Positions 29,886 through 41,012 of a DNA stretch of 44,576 nucleotides are shown piece after piece (position 1 is the stretch's first letter; every line of letters starts with the position of its first letter). The stretch is taken from positions 396,070 through 440,645 of the forward strand of contig BFEA01000744.1 of the NCBI GenBank assembly GCA_003427395.1, read 5' to 3'. Below the pieces are notes generated by a model, which had not been told where the DNA came from, did no database searches, and saw nothing but the letters and a program-made list of their open reading frames with translations. This stretch comes from Chara braunii. Taxonomy: Eukaryota > Streptophyta > Charophyceae > Charales > Characeae. A program made the translations under genes and the position numbers.

Positions 29886-32173
29886 GTTGCGGATCTTATC
29901 TGTTGGCTTCTGGGGCGTTCATCCAGTTTACCGGAGCGGCAGAAGACCAACCGCGGTTGGTCAGCATATTGCACCTGCATGCTCCACTAGATTGCGTTGT
30001 GCTCCACTACGGGAACCTGGAGGACTGTGTTTTGGATCTGCACTCCGCGTCTCGAGTTATGGCCAGAACATTGCTGCGAACAAGGAGAAACGTCAGAGAG
30101 TCACAACTGACGGTTTGACTTGCGGCAACGAGTTCTGACCATCATTGCGGGGTCTCCATCCGTTGGAAGATAACAATCCCCTCTCCTGAGAGTTGAGTCT
30201 GTCCCCCTCCTGTATCTCGAAAGTCTTAAACCCCTCATTCTGTGTTTCTTACTCTCAATCTGGTCCTGTTACGAGAGGAATGCGACAAGTGGGATTGCAA
30301 CCCCTAGGACCACAACAAAACTCTGTGGGGAGTCAGCCCACCGATTGAGGGAGCTCCGGAGGAGTTCTGGAGTTAGAGAACTGAAAGGTAACCACTACTT
30401 TCCTTCTATATACCTTGTATAACCCCTGGTTGTATTCCTGCTTATGTTTTGACTGAGTATACTGAGTGCACCCCTACTTTGACTTTCAGTTTGACTTCAG
30501 TACAAACCAAACTTATTTAAAGGAATGATTGTGCAAATACCAGTTTCAGTTTTATTGGTTTGATTAAAAGCAGATTGTGGGGTTGCATCTGGGGGAAAGG
30601 TGGGAGGAAGGCAATTTTGCATGTTTGACTAGGTCTACCAAAGGCTGCGAGAGTCTCCATAAGATTGGAGAGTCCAATGCTATGTTTATTTTTGGATTGC
30701 CTGAAGGACAAGACAGGTTCCCATAAGATTTCGTGGGCTGGTTGCTTTGATTTGTGAGGGCTGCATGTGTTTGACTTTCAGGGACCAAACATTTTCTATA
30801 AAATTGGATGGCCTAGTTGCCTTGTTTTCTTTGGGATTTCTTATGTTTTGTTGGTTTCTGAAGGAGAGTTGGGCACGTTCCATAAGATTGGATAACCCTT
30901 ACTCTCTTTCGTTTTATTTCTTAGGGAGAAATTCCGGCAAAAGACTGGACAAGTTCCTATAAGATTGGGTGGTCTAGTCTGGTGCCACACACATGTTAGA
31001 ACCAAAGAACTAAATTTGTTTATATTTTATACTACCTATTTATGAACAGGCTAGTCATATAGTTTTTCATAAGATTGGATGGTCTGACTATAACTTATCA
31101 CCAACTGAAGAGAGTATGAATTAAGAATAAAAGTTCTGGTACGAAGGGAGATGTTGAATCTTGATCTAAAATGACAATTTCAGTCATATGTTGTCTTAAA
31201 AGACAAAGTGGAGACAGTTATATATAACTTGGATACTTAAATGGTTAAGGGCGACTAGGCTGACTAACCTAATTATATGCACAAAGAAGAGAAAAGTTGT
31301 AGTGTCCTGTGTTTGTGTATATTTTATGGCTGAGCTAGACAGGTTCCCATAAGATTGGGTGGTCTAGCTTTATGCCTTATGTAAGCTGGGTATAAAGGGA
31401 TAGATCATTGAAAGATTATGAACTATTGTTTGATAAATCCGACTTTGGGATGGTGAGAATACTTACCTTTGTGGTTTGACTTGCATATGGCTGAGTGAGA
31501 TTACTACTTAGTCTGAGTTTCAGTTGATAGGTAGTTGCTTTAGATGCTCGCCACGTGCTAGAGCCATAGGAGCTAGTGTCAATTTCTGCATTTTCTGAGC
31601 TGAGTTTATTTCACTTAGGTCAAGTTCTGCATTTTCTGAGATCATTTATTAAACTTGCTCTTGTATAAATCTTGGTAAGCTACTTTCTCTACGGAAAGGG
31701 TTACCGGAATTTCTACAAAACCAAGGAGTTGGTCTGATTTTGTCCTTTCAAAGTTCATTTTGTCTGACTTTATATATGGCTTAGTAAAAATTTTGAAAGT
31801 CTCATTTTCTAAAAGGAGTGCTGCCAATTTTTTTGTTAATTCAGGGAGTTAAACAAAATTGGACCTTGAGAAGTCAAAGTCACTTTAGATTTTAAACTTA
31901 ACTTTGTATAAATCTTGGAATAACACTTTCTCTACGGGAAGCGCTGCCGAAATTTCTACAAATCTAAGGGGTTAGTTAAATTTTGTTTTGAAGTCGAACT
32001 CGAGTCGAACTTCGAAGTTTCTATCTGAGTTAGTATAAATTTGAGAAGTTTACCTTTCTAAAGGAGATGTTGCCCAAATTTTTATTGATCCAGGAAGTTA
32101 GACAAAATTTGGTTTTCCAAAATTACAGTTAGGTTTTTGTTTTCATATTTGAGTTGTTATAAATTTTGGAAAG
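29886..32173 (+). repeat. Composite hairpin-array element, tandem unit 2 (~2.29 kb)
   Basis: A direct repeat of unit 1 with the same leader, hairpin array (30640-31375) and four ~120-bp repeats (31664-32165). The end of the element (TATAAATTTTGGAAAG) is the same at 29871-29886 and 32158-32173, which fixes the unit boundary. Hairpin cores lie at about 30657, 30720, 30797, 30880, 30957, 31067 and 31347. Those at 30720 and 30797 are damaged. Confidence 0.85.
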
Positions 32174-32193
32174 ACACTTTTCCAATATAAGGT

Positions 32194-32462
32194 CCCGCCC
32201 CGTTTCCTGCGGTGTCGGACCGATGCGCTCGACAACGATTGACACAGTTGTGTCCACCGCGATTCTCTCCAATGCCCTTACTACCTTTGCATATCTCGCG
32301 AGCTCTCCCTCCATCGTCAGGACTTGCAATGTGCAAGCGTCCACCACTCGTTCGTCCCTAGACGCCCTCGCTGCACCTTTTGCACGTCGATGGGGACCGT
32401 ACTTACACTTTCCACGTTTCATGGAGGCGTTACTACCACGCTCAGTTATGATGACCCGAAGA
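32194..32462 (-). pseudogene. Unrecognised coding-like fragment abutting the tandem element
   Basis: Read on the minus strand from about 32462, an uninterrupted frame encodes RVIITERGSN, then KRGKCKYGPHRRAKGAAR, DACTLQVLTMEGELARYAKV and VRALERIAVDTTVSIVVERI, ending GPTPQETGRDLILEK at the edge of the composite repeat. Mixed amphipathic composition and reasonable codon use suggest a real ancestral exon, probably helical. A TGA lies just upstream of it and no start or splice site is clear. I do not recognise the family. The tandem element interrupts or replaces its downstream part. Confidence 0.4.
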
Positions 32463-32499
32463 GCATGTGGAGCACGAAGGCGACGTCACAGTAGATAAA

Positions 32500-33610
32500 T
32501 GTTATGTATACACGCTACATAGCTCAACATTCCAATGTCTGTCTTTTAAGCTATGAACGCCATCACTCCTCCGCACAAACGTTTCGCCCGAGTGTCAAGT
32601 CCAGCCATCAAGACAGCTCAGTTGCAGATGCGTCACAACGGAGGGTTCAAAATTTAAAATTTGAAACAGGATGTTGGCACCTTTTTATTTTCTTCAGCTC
32701 GGTAAGCCTCCCCTCCGCCACCACTAGACCACGCCCAGGATGTACGGACATCCACCCCCGCAGCCACGTATATGTATCTGAAATTGGCCACATGAGACCT
32801 CCAAGGGTTTTCCTTTGGACCCATCGAATTAGGACGCGGTGTAATGACAACGCCGAAAACCAAAAAAAAATTCAGGGACTTCATCCTAATTCCTGAGGAT
32901 TTTCAACGAAGATTTAACATGGTCCTTTCTAGGTCTCTCTTTTACCCTCTTATTTCTCCTTTGTTTGTCCTTGTCACTGTTCCTGCTATGTAATACTGTT
33001 CTCAATCCAGGTAATTTTCTTCCTATTGTTGGCTTCTGCAAGCTATTGACCCTCCTGACTCATAGATTGAACTCCGACTGTTTCCCTTGATGCGAGTTAT
33101 GTGCTCCTGTATCGGACATAATTCCTCCTTTAACGTTCTTACCAATTCTTTGTTTTTCTTGGGGATGAATTCTCTGTCGAACTTCTTAGCTACGCTTTCC
33201 CTTTTTTTTGGGGGGGGGTACAGTCTTTCATTCCACCCTGGTCACGATTTCTATTTCTTTATGGACTTCCTCCAAGTTGAGCTTGAATGACCTCTGTCTG
33301 TTTCCGATTGTATGCTAACATTTGGCTCTAAGAACACCCCGAGGGATATTCTTATGACCAAATCCAGAACGTTTGGTTTTCTTGTCTTCAGTTCAAGTCT
33401 ATTTCTTTGGCTGAAAATGTAAGAATGGGTTCGTTGGGAAGGCAGTCGATGTCACTTTGGAACGTTTCTCGCCACCTTTCTCCACACTTTTGAGGCATGT
33501 GGTCAGTTTATTAGAAAATGCATGAGAGTTTTTCGTTTTCTATTCCAACAAATTTTACATAAAAATGTGTCTTTTGTGTATTGATCATTTTTTCATCATG
33601 TGTCTAACCA
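32500..33610. other. Unassigned DNA
   Basis: No supported gene. Short open frames on both strands around 32500-32900 lack motifs. 33190-33215 contains T and G homopolymers. Confidence 0.4.
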
Positions 33611-33614
33611 ATCG

Positions 33615-33687
33615 ATAACTGTAACCGCGTGATACATTATTAATCATTGAAAACTTCAATTATTTTCGTTGTTTAATTCCACAATAG

Positions 33688-33750
<63 letters not shown>

Positions 33751-33890
33751 GGCGACGGATCATCTCTTATACCATGCGGCAATCTGCCTGCAGAAAACCG
33801 CAAGCATCTCCAATAACTGTCACTGCGTGATATATGATTAACCATTGAAAACTTTTAACTTTTTTTTGTCTTATTCCATAATAGTAATCC
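33615..33890. repeat. ~78-bp direct repeat flanking a (TC)n tract
   Basis: A block with CGTGATA...ATTAA.CATTGAAAACTT and CCA.AATAGTAATC occurs at 33615-33692 and again at 33815-33890. Between them lie 58 bp of TC (33691-33748) and a 65-bp GC-richer insert. Confidence 0.75.
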
Positions 33891-33937
33891 CACTGTATAG
33901 AGTTTAACCAACCCAGTTCTGTGTGCATGAGTTTTTT

Positions 33938-34044
33938 CCCATCTTTTTGCTATCACCGATTGTGGGTCCTATACATTTTTTGGGTTATTTCCCATCTTTT
34001 TGCTATCACCGGTTGTAGGTCCTCAATATTTTTTGTCATTTTGT
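33938..34044. repeat. 53-bp tandem duplication
   Basis: CCCATCTTTTTGCTATCACC occurs at 33938 and again at 33991 with similar following sequence. Confidence 0.85.
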
Positions 34045-34080
34045 ACCCCTATTTAACTTATTCTTCTTCTTCTTCTTTTT

Positions 34081-34602
34081 CAACAGAAAAATTCCCAAGA
34101 GAAATAAAAGTTGAAAAAATATTCTATTAGAAAAAGATCCTTCCTATTTATAAGTTATCATTCCAATGTTCGTCCAATTCTAAAATTTTCAGTTTTATTT
34201 GATAAGTTCCCGTCTAAAAATTATATTTCCCTTGTAACTACAACTATTTGTTCAAGATGGAATGAAAGTCTGGACGGGTTTATGAAATGTTTTAATTAAT
34301 TTTTTATTCTACTACAACAAATATTTTATAATTTATATTAGATTAACTTATTTATGACTGAAAATCATTACTTAGAATTACAGTTCAATTAAAATATTTT
34401 ATAAACTCATCCAGACTTTCATTCCATCTCTAGCATGAAGTCCAAATAAGAAGGGATACCCTGTTCTTGGAACGAAAGTTTGCAAGTAAGATGAAAAATT
34501 TTAAAATTGAAATGACATTTTTGAAGATCGAATTGAAATTTAAAATTTAGATTGTAATTTTACTATAGAATAATTATTTAATTCTGGAAAAAAAATTCGT
34601 TG
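34081..34602 (+). mobile_element. MITE, family copy 5 (522 bp)
   Basis: The left end is CAACAGAAAAATTCCCA. The right end is mutated (AAAAAAAATTCGTTG). TT flanks both sides, compatible with a 2-bp duplication but in a T-rich context. The internal inverted repeat is present. Confidence 0.85.
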
Positions 34603-35060
34603 TTCTTTTTCTTTTTCTTCTTCTTCTTCAAATTTATTGGTTTTGCTGCCAGGGGTAATAAGAGCAGCCGCATGGAGGACCCCTCTACATGGCCCCTTTC
34701 TATTGGTGGGGACCTGCACCTGATGAAAACCGGGTCCAACATCGACTACTCTTTCTTTTTTGGGGGGGAACTATGCCGAAGTTACAAAAATGAGTTATAA
34801 TTGCACTAGAGGCCAATATATAATTTCAAATTGTAGTTCGAACAATGTATACAACCCAACTTTTTTGGCAGGTAAGGTGCCCGACTCGGAAGTCTACCAG
34901 AACACCTGTTGCAGTGAGTCAGACAAGATATAACGAGGAGGGGAAGGAGTTTTTTTATTGTATATAAGCAGATGCAAGTTTTTCACAGAGGCAAGAGGAC
35001 TATTTTCGCGGAGGTAGAAAACGGATATGGTTGTTGAGCGATGTGTGGGTCAAGATAAGA
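34603..35060. other. Unassigned DNA
   Basis: A T/C-rich tract follows the MITE, then sequence without recognisable content. Confidence 0.4.
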
Positions 35061-35068
35061 CAAAAAGG

Positions 35069-35421
35069 TGCATCCAGCACTGGGTCGACTACAAGAGGTG
35101 TCTCGTCATGGAAAGGTTCATACCATTGCCCTTCATGTAATGTACGAGTAGACTTGCGCCTTTGCTCTGGAGACAAACTCGTCATTCCACGCTCACATTC
35201 ACACAAAGTTGTGCGATGCTCTAAACTTTAAAAAGGTAGTGAAGCTTGTTGATATTTCCACAAATATTAAGCTCACTACTTTTGGGGAGCAAGGATACAC
35301 GTACGTGCTCCCATCATACATAAGGGACAATATTATGAAAGATAGAGATGATTGTTTGTCTGGGAGGCTGACTAAGGTTGGCACATACCCCATATGCACA
35401 ATAGAGTATATAGGGGCATAA
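35069..35421 (+). pseudogene. Unrecognised protein fragment with one stop
   Basis: A single frame runs from 35069 to the TAA at 35419-35421 with one TAG at 35149-35151. It reads HPALGRLQEVSRHGKV, ALHVMYE, stop, TCAFALETNSSFHAHIH, KLCDALNFKKVVKLVDIS, YTYVLPSYIRDNIMKDRDD and RLTKVGTYPICTIEYIGA. Composition and length of the open frame favour a decayed coding exon over chance. No family recognised, no start codon context, no neighbouring partner gene. Confidence 0.45.
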
Positions 35422-35429
35422 AGAGATTT

Positions 35430-36777
35430 TCGGTGCACATACGACAATCCTGCTACCTATTCCGGGTGACCGGTAAAAAAAAATTATGTTTGTTTTCTTT
35501 TCCTTACAAAGTCATGAAAATTTTATTTTTTGTTTCAAGTTTTAAACCTTTATTCTATAACGTGTGCACTCATATTTGTGTGTTTGCCCTCATATAAATT
35601 GTGATATACACATAATATATAAATTCATTTTGAAACGAATTATCGTATAACGAACATGTGAGCATGTGTTATTGGTGTGTACATGTGTGTATGTGTGCAA
35701 GAAACCAAAATTTATCTTTTTGATTCAATCTTTCTCTTTTACTTTACTTTTCCCATTTTTATTTTTATCTCTTTTGCACAAACACATTCATGCGAGTGCT
35801 TGTACGTGGGTATGTATCAGACGACTATATATAAAGATAAATAGATTGATTGATCAATTGATACTAATGATTTACTGGTTGATTTACACAATGAAAACAA
35901 AATAGCATGGTGGTTTATATGTGGTTTTGCTCAACTATGTAGAAAAACATTAAGAAAAAAAAAATACTTGTATTTTTTAGCTGTCAGAATAGCTCGGACC
36001 ACTAGCCCGATCGGACCATTTTATATTTTTATATTTTTTTGATAGAGAATTTTGATGTGACCTTGAAGCAAAAGTTGTTTGGTTTAAAATCATTTATAAC
36101 TTAATTTTTTCCATATTGTTTCCAGGCTACCAAAGTGGTCCGGAACCACTTGTCTGGCCGTACAAAAAAATATATATCAATTTGATTTTTTTTTTTAAAT
36201 CTGCGAAAGGTGCTTCGTTTATTTTTCTGCATAATATACATTTGTTTGAGTTTTAGACTTTTTTGACTTGTTTTTTTTTAGGACTTTCCCTGACCTTTGC
36301 ACAACCAGACCGCCCAACAAAATAAGGCAACTTTGGCAGCCCAACCGATGGCTTAGGATTTTTTGGATTTTGTTTTTCTACAAGAATTTTCGGTCCTTGC
36401 ACGGTCGGGCTACCCAGCGAAAGAAGGTGACCCGGGCGGCCCAGTAGGTAACCTAATTTTATTTTTTATTTATACTCTGTTAAGGAATTATGAGGTTATT
36501 CAATAAAATAATTTTTTATTGATTTTTTTTTAAATCTTATACAACTCATGCCCAGTTGGACTAAACGCCCAAACGTGTGGGACCCCTTGGGGATGCGTTC
36601 GGTCGTTCGGGCTGAANACGGANAAAAAAAAAAAAAAAAAAAAACACAATTCAAAAAAATATGAAAAAACGATATGTTATGAAGAAAAATACAATAAACA
36701 ATATTTGTCTAAGCATTACATCTAAATTACTTACCAAATTTAAAATAAAAATAAAATACGAAAAATAAAACTAATAA
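35430..36777. other. A/T-rich DNA with GC-rich inverted words and ambiguous bases
   Basis: 35985-36620 contains several GGTCCG/CGGACC, GGGCGGCCC and CGTTCGGTCG words like those at the ends of the 22.48-22.92 kb element, so it may hold a related decayed element. Ambiguous bases at 36617 and 36623 precede an A-run. No gene. Confidence 0.4.
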
Positions 36778-37299
36778 CAACAGAGAAATTCCCACGAGAA
36801 ATGAAAGTTGAAAAAACATTCCATAAAAAAAAAATCCTTCATATTTATAAATTATCATTCCAATGTTTGTCCAATTCTAAAATTTTCAGTTTTATTTGAT
36901 AAGTTCCCGTCTAAATACGAGCTTTCCCTTCCAACTACATCTATTTGTTCAACATGGAATGTAAGTCGGGACGAGTTTATGAAATGTTTTAATTAAACTT
37001 TCATTCTACGACAACAGATATCTTTTAATTTAGATTGGATTAACCTATGTATGACTGAAAATCCTTACTTAGAATGACAGTCCAATTAAAATATTTCATG
37101 AACTCATCCAAAATTTCATTCCATCTCTAGCATGCAGTTCAAATAACAAAGGATACCCCAGTCTAGGAATGAAAGTTCTCAAGTAAGACGGGGAATTTTA
37201 AAATTGGAATAACATTTTTTAAGATGGAATGAAAATTTAAAATTTAGAATGTAATTTTACTATAGTATAAATATTTAATTCTGGGAAATTTTTCTGTTG
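36778..37299 (+). mobile_element. MITE, family copy 6 (522 bp)
   Basis: The best-preserved forward copy: left end CAACAGAGAAATTCCCA, right end GGGAAATTTTTCTGTTG, AA on both sides. Internal arms GATGGAATGA-type and TCATTCCATC-type can form a long central stem. Confidence 0.9.
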
Positions 37300-37802
37300 A
37301 AATAAAAATACAAAAATAAAAAGAGATTTAAAATTAGTGAGTGAGTGAGCATGTTTTCGACACTGTCATCTTTAGCGATTTTTCTTTTTTGTTTCGCACA
37401 GCCAAATGCCTTGAAAATTTACAGATACGTACTTCACACAGTACAACACTCATTAGAAAAGTTAGAGCCTAGCAAAAAAATGAAAACATAAAGTAAAAAA
37501 GTGGAAAAAAAAACAAAATAGGTGAGTGGGCGAGCACGTTTTGACACCGCCATCTTGGGCAATTTTTAAGTATTGTTTTTACTTAGAAAAATTGCTTCAA
37601 AATTCATAGGTATGTACCTCACATCATAGAGAACTCACAAAAAAAATCAAAACTTTTTTTTTTTAAGGCCCCAAAATAATTTTTTGAGAGGGCCGAACGT
37701 TGTCGGGTTCGGACCCCAAACAGGATCCCGAACGTCCGTACGTACGGAAGTTGACCTGGAGACCTCCGTACATACGGGCTGGTGACCATGCATGTAAATA
37801 TA

Positions 37803-38160
37803 TATGTTATATATTGGTAATTTATGATGGAGTGTGAACTTGAAATTTGTATAGTTTTGCGTCTGATGTGCTTAAATGATCGACTGCTTTGACTTTGATT
37901 ATGTTTTCTCCTTAGAGAGAGAATAATAGTTTCACTGCTAGGCATAAATTGTTTTAAGTAAAGTTTAAAATTCCCTAAATAGTTTATTAATTATGGTAAA
38001 AATAAAATTTGAATTAGACTATCCTAAATGAAGAAGCTATGTAGATGATAGAGGGTTAAATATTTTGACGTGTCAGGGAAACTCTGACGGAAGAGTTTAT
38101 CACATACCTTTGTTTAATGTTCTCTTCACGTTCTCTTTCTATCGTTCACTGGAAAGTCAA
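37803..38160 (+). mobile_element. Hammerhead-carrying element, copy 2
   Basis: Aligned with copy 1 from GATGGAGTGTGAAC (about 37829) through the ribozyme (38041-38100) to GTTCTCTTC (about 38120). An AT-rich stretch precedes it. Nested inside the foldback element. Confidence 0.6.
38041..38100 (+). ncRNA. Degenerate type III hammerhead motif with compensated stems
   Basis: Aligns base for base with 22327-22386. Stem II is GTCAG/CTGAC (38072-38076/38084-38088), a G-C to A-T change on both sides relative to copy 1. In stem III, C-G becomes T-A (38042/38099). CTGATGA is TTGACGT, the cleavage triplet is ATA, and GAAA is GGAA, so this copy should be inactive. It keeps the G12 that copy 1 has lost. 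Confidence 0.65.
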
Positions 38161-38233
38161 ATATAAAAGATACAAGTAAAAACTTCATTAATTCCCAATT
38201 ACTGTTTTTCTTGTTCGGTTAAGCTCAACTGCA

Positions 38234-38428
38234 ATGGTTAGGGGATTGTTACTCAATGTGAGTGCATTGATCGTCATATCGAGGGTCCTTCAGCCTCATG
38301 TCCAGAAGTTATATAAAATTTCAAATAAGGTTGCGAGACATTTTAGGTTTTTGTTATTGCATACACATATGCCCGAGTCCTTAGATAGGTGTAAATTGTA
38401 TCCCATCGACCCCTATCCAATCGTATGA
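38234..38428 (+). other. Short unidentified open frame inside the foldback element
   Basis: A 64-codon frame from an ATG at 38234 (VRGLLLNVSALIVISRVLQP at its start) ends at 38426-38428. Similar-phase sequence continues with RILDLRVKDAHSL-like residues near 38490. No family recognised; may be a relic of an internal gene. Confidence 0.25.
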
Positions 38429-38839
38429 GCTTATGAGCGGCATACTTGGCACACCCGGACAGCGCGGCAACTTGACATCACACGAAGGATCCTCGACCTG
38501 AGGGTGAAAGATGCACATTCTCTCTGACTCTTAGGTGACATCGTCGAACTAGTCGTCGACACGAGGACATGCGTTCGACAACAGTCATTTTACATGTCTA
38601 ATGTCATCAGTGTGTCTAACATATATTTTATCGTTGTGGTATTGTTTTTGTTGTTAAGTGTTTTTTTCATGTAGTTATGACGGGGTGTCCACCTTCAGTG
38701 TGTACAATTTTTTTCTCTTTTGTATGCTAGTAGGTGTTAATATATTTTCTCCGAATCTTTCGTGATTCCTCTTTTTAGAGAATCAATAACAAATAAAGTT
38801 ATTGGATGTTCGTATAATAAATTTGTAATTCAATTCATT

Positions 38840-38940
38840 GAGGGTATTGATTCTCGAATTTGAATACTCTTTGATGGTTAATTATAACTTGGATTAAGGT
38901 GGATTATCACTTATAGTATCATTTGTAAGCGGACTATACA
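38840..38940 (+). repeat. Left-half fragment of the hammerhead element
   Basis: GGATTAAGGTGGATTATCAC followed by TTATAGTATCA matches GGTTAAGGTAGATTATCATT in copy 1 (about 22281). The ribozyme part is absent. Confidence 0.5.
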
Positions 38941-40424
38941 AACTTAAGAAGATCCATTTTTCTGCCGAGTTAGTTGACTTATTCTTTCTCTTTGCCCATG
39001 ATTTATATATATAGATAATTATTTGCGTTCGAGTTTGGCGCACAATGCTAACCCAAATAATAAAACAACCGCCTCCTGAACTCTTGTTCAACTGAACTTA
39101 AATTTATTTATTTATTTTGTTTTTTTTTTCCAGTGGCGGCAAGTCCATTCTCCGCACTGCCACTTTTATTACTAGAAAAATGTATTTTAAAAGCCTACAA
39201 ATTGCATGAACTTATTTTTCTTGGTAATATACACTTATGAGCATGTATGTATGTATAATTAGTTGATTGATTGTTGAATGTCCGGTTGATTGATTGATTG
39301 CTCGATAAAAAATATACTACGCATATGCTTAATCATATGCATATATATGGAGTTGTATGTGAACATATTTCCGTTAGGCTCACTCAAATAGAGAGGAATA
39401 ACTTTTTAAAATAACAAACAGTAGTACGATTTCCATTGAAAAATACCTAAAATACCTTTTATTTTAAAAACGTCATTATCTCGTACATGTTGAAGCAAGA
39501 GCTAAAATGCAAGTAAGAATGTGGAGTCAAAAGAAGCAAGGCAACAAACAATATGACAAAAGAAATAAAAGCAGAAAGAAGGATGACAACAAGGAGGCGT
39601 TGGACAACGAGTGGCTGAAAGGCGCATACTCTACAGGGTATGGAGCATACAAATGGACATACAAACAAGGATAAATATTCGGAGGACACATACATTACTC
39701 CCATCAGGGTCACCCACTCGTTCGTACAGAGGTCGCTGGGCTGACCTCCGTGCGTACGAGCGTTCTGGGTCCCGTTCGGGGTCCGAACCCGAAGGCGTTC
39801 AGCCCCTGCGAAAAACTATTTCTGGGCCTCAAAATAAATTTTGTTTTCTGAATTTATGTTTGTGAGCTTTGGTAGAAATCTGCTTATAAAATTTGAAGTC
39901 ATTCTGATAAGCCCAACAAAAACTAAAAATCGTCAAATACTTATTGTGAGTTTTACTTTTTTTTTAGCCTATAAAATTTGAAGTCATTCTGATAAGCCAA
40001 AAAAAAAGTAAAAATCATCAAAGATGGTGGTGTCAAAACGCGCTCGCGCACTCAATATTTTGTTTTGTTTCAGTTTTTACTTTTTGTTTTTACTTTATTG
40101 CAGGGCTTAAACAATTTTATTATTTTTCAAAACTTTATTAATGCGTTTTTTGTTATATGAGGTACACATTTGTAAATTTTCAAGGCATTTGGTTATGCCG
40201 AAACAAAATGAAAAATCATCAAATATGGCGGTGTCGAAAATATGTTTGTTCACTCATTAATTTTAATATTTTTTTCATATTTTTATATTTTTATTATTCT
40301 TTTTATTTTTTATATTTTATTTTTATTTCTAATTTGACAAGTAATTTGGATGTAATGTTGAGGCACATATTGTTTATTTTAATTTTCTTCATAACATAGT
40401 GTTTTTTTAGATTTCTTCAGGACT

Positions 40425-40790
40425 ATCACCAATACGGGGTAAATAACACTGTGAAAAAAAACCCGACATTTGTCTATACCCAACACGGGGTAAATAACAC
40501 TATAAAAAAGGCCCCGCCATATTTGTCTGGGCCTCGTGCTCGTCTTATCAGATAAAGGCCTTGACAAATGAAAAAGGTCCTGACATATCACCAAATGTTG
40601 TTTATTTTAGTTTTTTTTTATAACATACTGTCTTTATTGATTGCTTATATCAACGGGGTCTATGACCAACACGGCGAAAACTTGAAGGCTCACTGTGATA
40701 GTCCTCTGGATACCCCTGATCGATATTAGTGGGGTCTATAACCAACACCGGTGTGAGTGCGAGCGCAAGTGAGTTGTGTGTGGTGTATGG
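40425..40790. repeat. 51-bp tandem words and related GGGGTCTAT repeats
   Basis: ACGGGGTAAATAACACT occurs at about 40434 and 40485. GGGGTCTATGACCAACAC and GGGGTCTATAACCAACAC occur at about 40656 and 40731. Context is A/T-rich and non-coding. Confidence 0.6.
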
Positions 40791-41012
40791 GAGAATGTTG
40801 GCTATAGCTTCTGCTGCTACTCGATGACGGGTGGGGGACGATGAGAAAGGGAGGCGCACTACTGGCAAAATGATCGGTCTTTGCGTTAGCCGGAACCTCC
40901 ACCGGCGACCCCACCCCATTTTTGACTACTGTTGCTGGGGCGGGGGGCAACATGATTTACCTCGTTTGCGATGACCTATGCTTTAAGTTGCAGGGGTCCC
41001 CTCTTTATATAT

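Larger units (their letters stand above)
37330..40262. mobile_element. Large foldback element, ~2.9 kb, with inverted arms of ~0.46 and ~0.56 kb
   Basis: The left arm (37330-37790) and right arm (39700-40262) are diverged inverted copies. Outer words GTGAGTGAGC and GCTCACTCA-type, CCAAATGCCTTGAAAATTTAC and its complement at about 40180, and GGTTCGGACCCC and its complement at about 39780 occur in mirror order. Inner ends carry CGTCCGTACGTACGG-like GC-rich palindromes. Such long inverted arms are typical of foldback DNA transposons. The internal region holds hammerhead copy 2 and a short unidentified frame but no transposase I can name. Confidence 0.6.

Noticed and set aside
28385-31375. CRISPR-like array
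   Set aside because: Spacing is irregular (60 to 280 bp), the repeated core is only ~12 bp and is the apex of hairpins whose arms vary, and there are no cas genes. The DNA is eukaryotic.
39459-39713. Minus-strand hydrophobic protein
   Set aside because: No recognisable family, it overlaps the inner end of a foldback arm, and composition reflects A/T-rich DNA.
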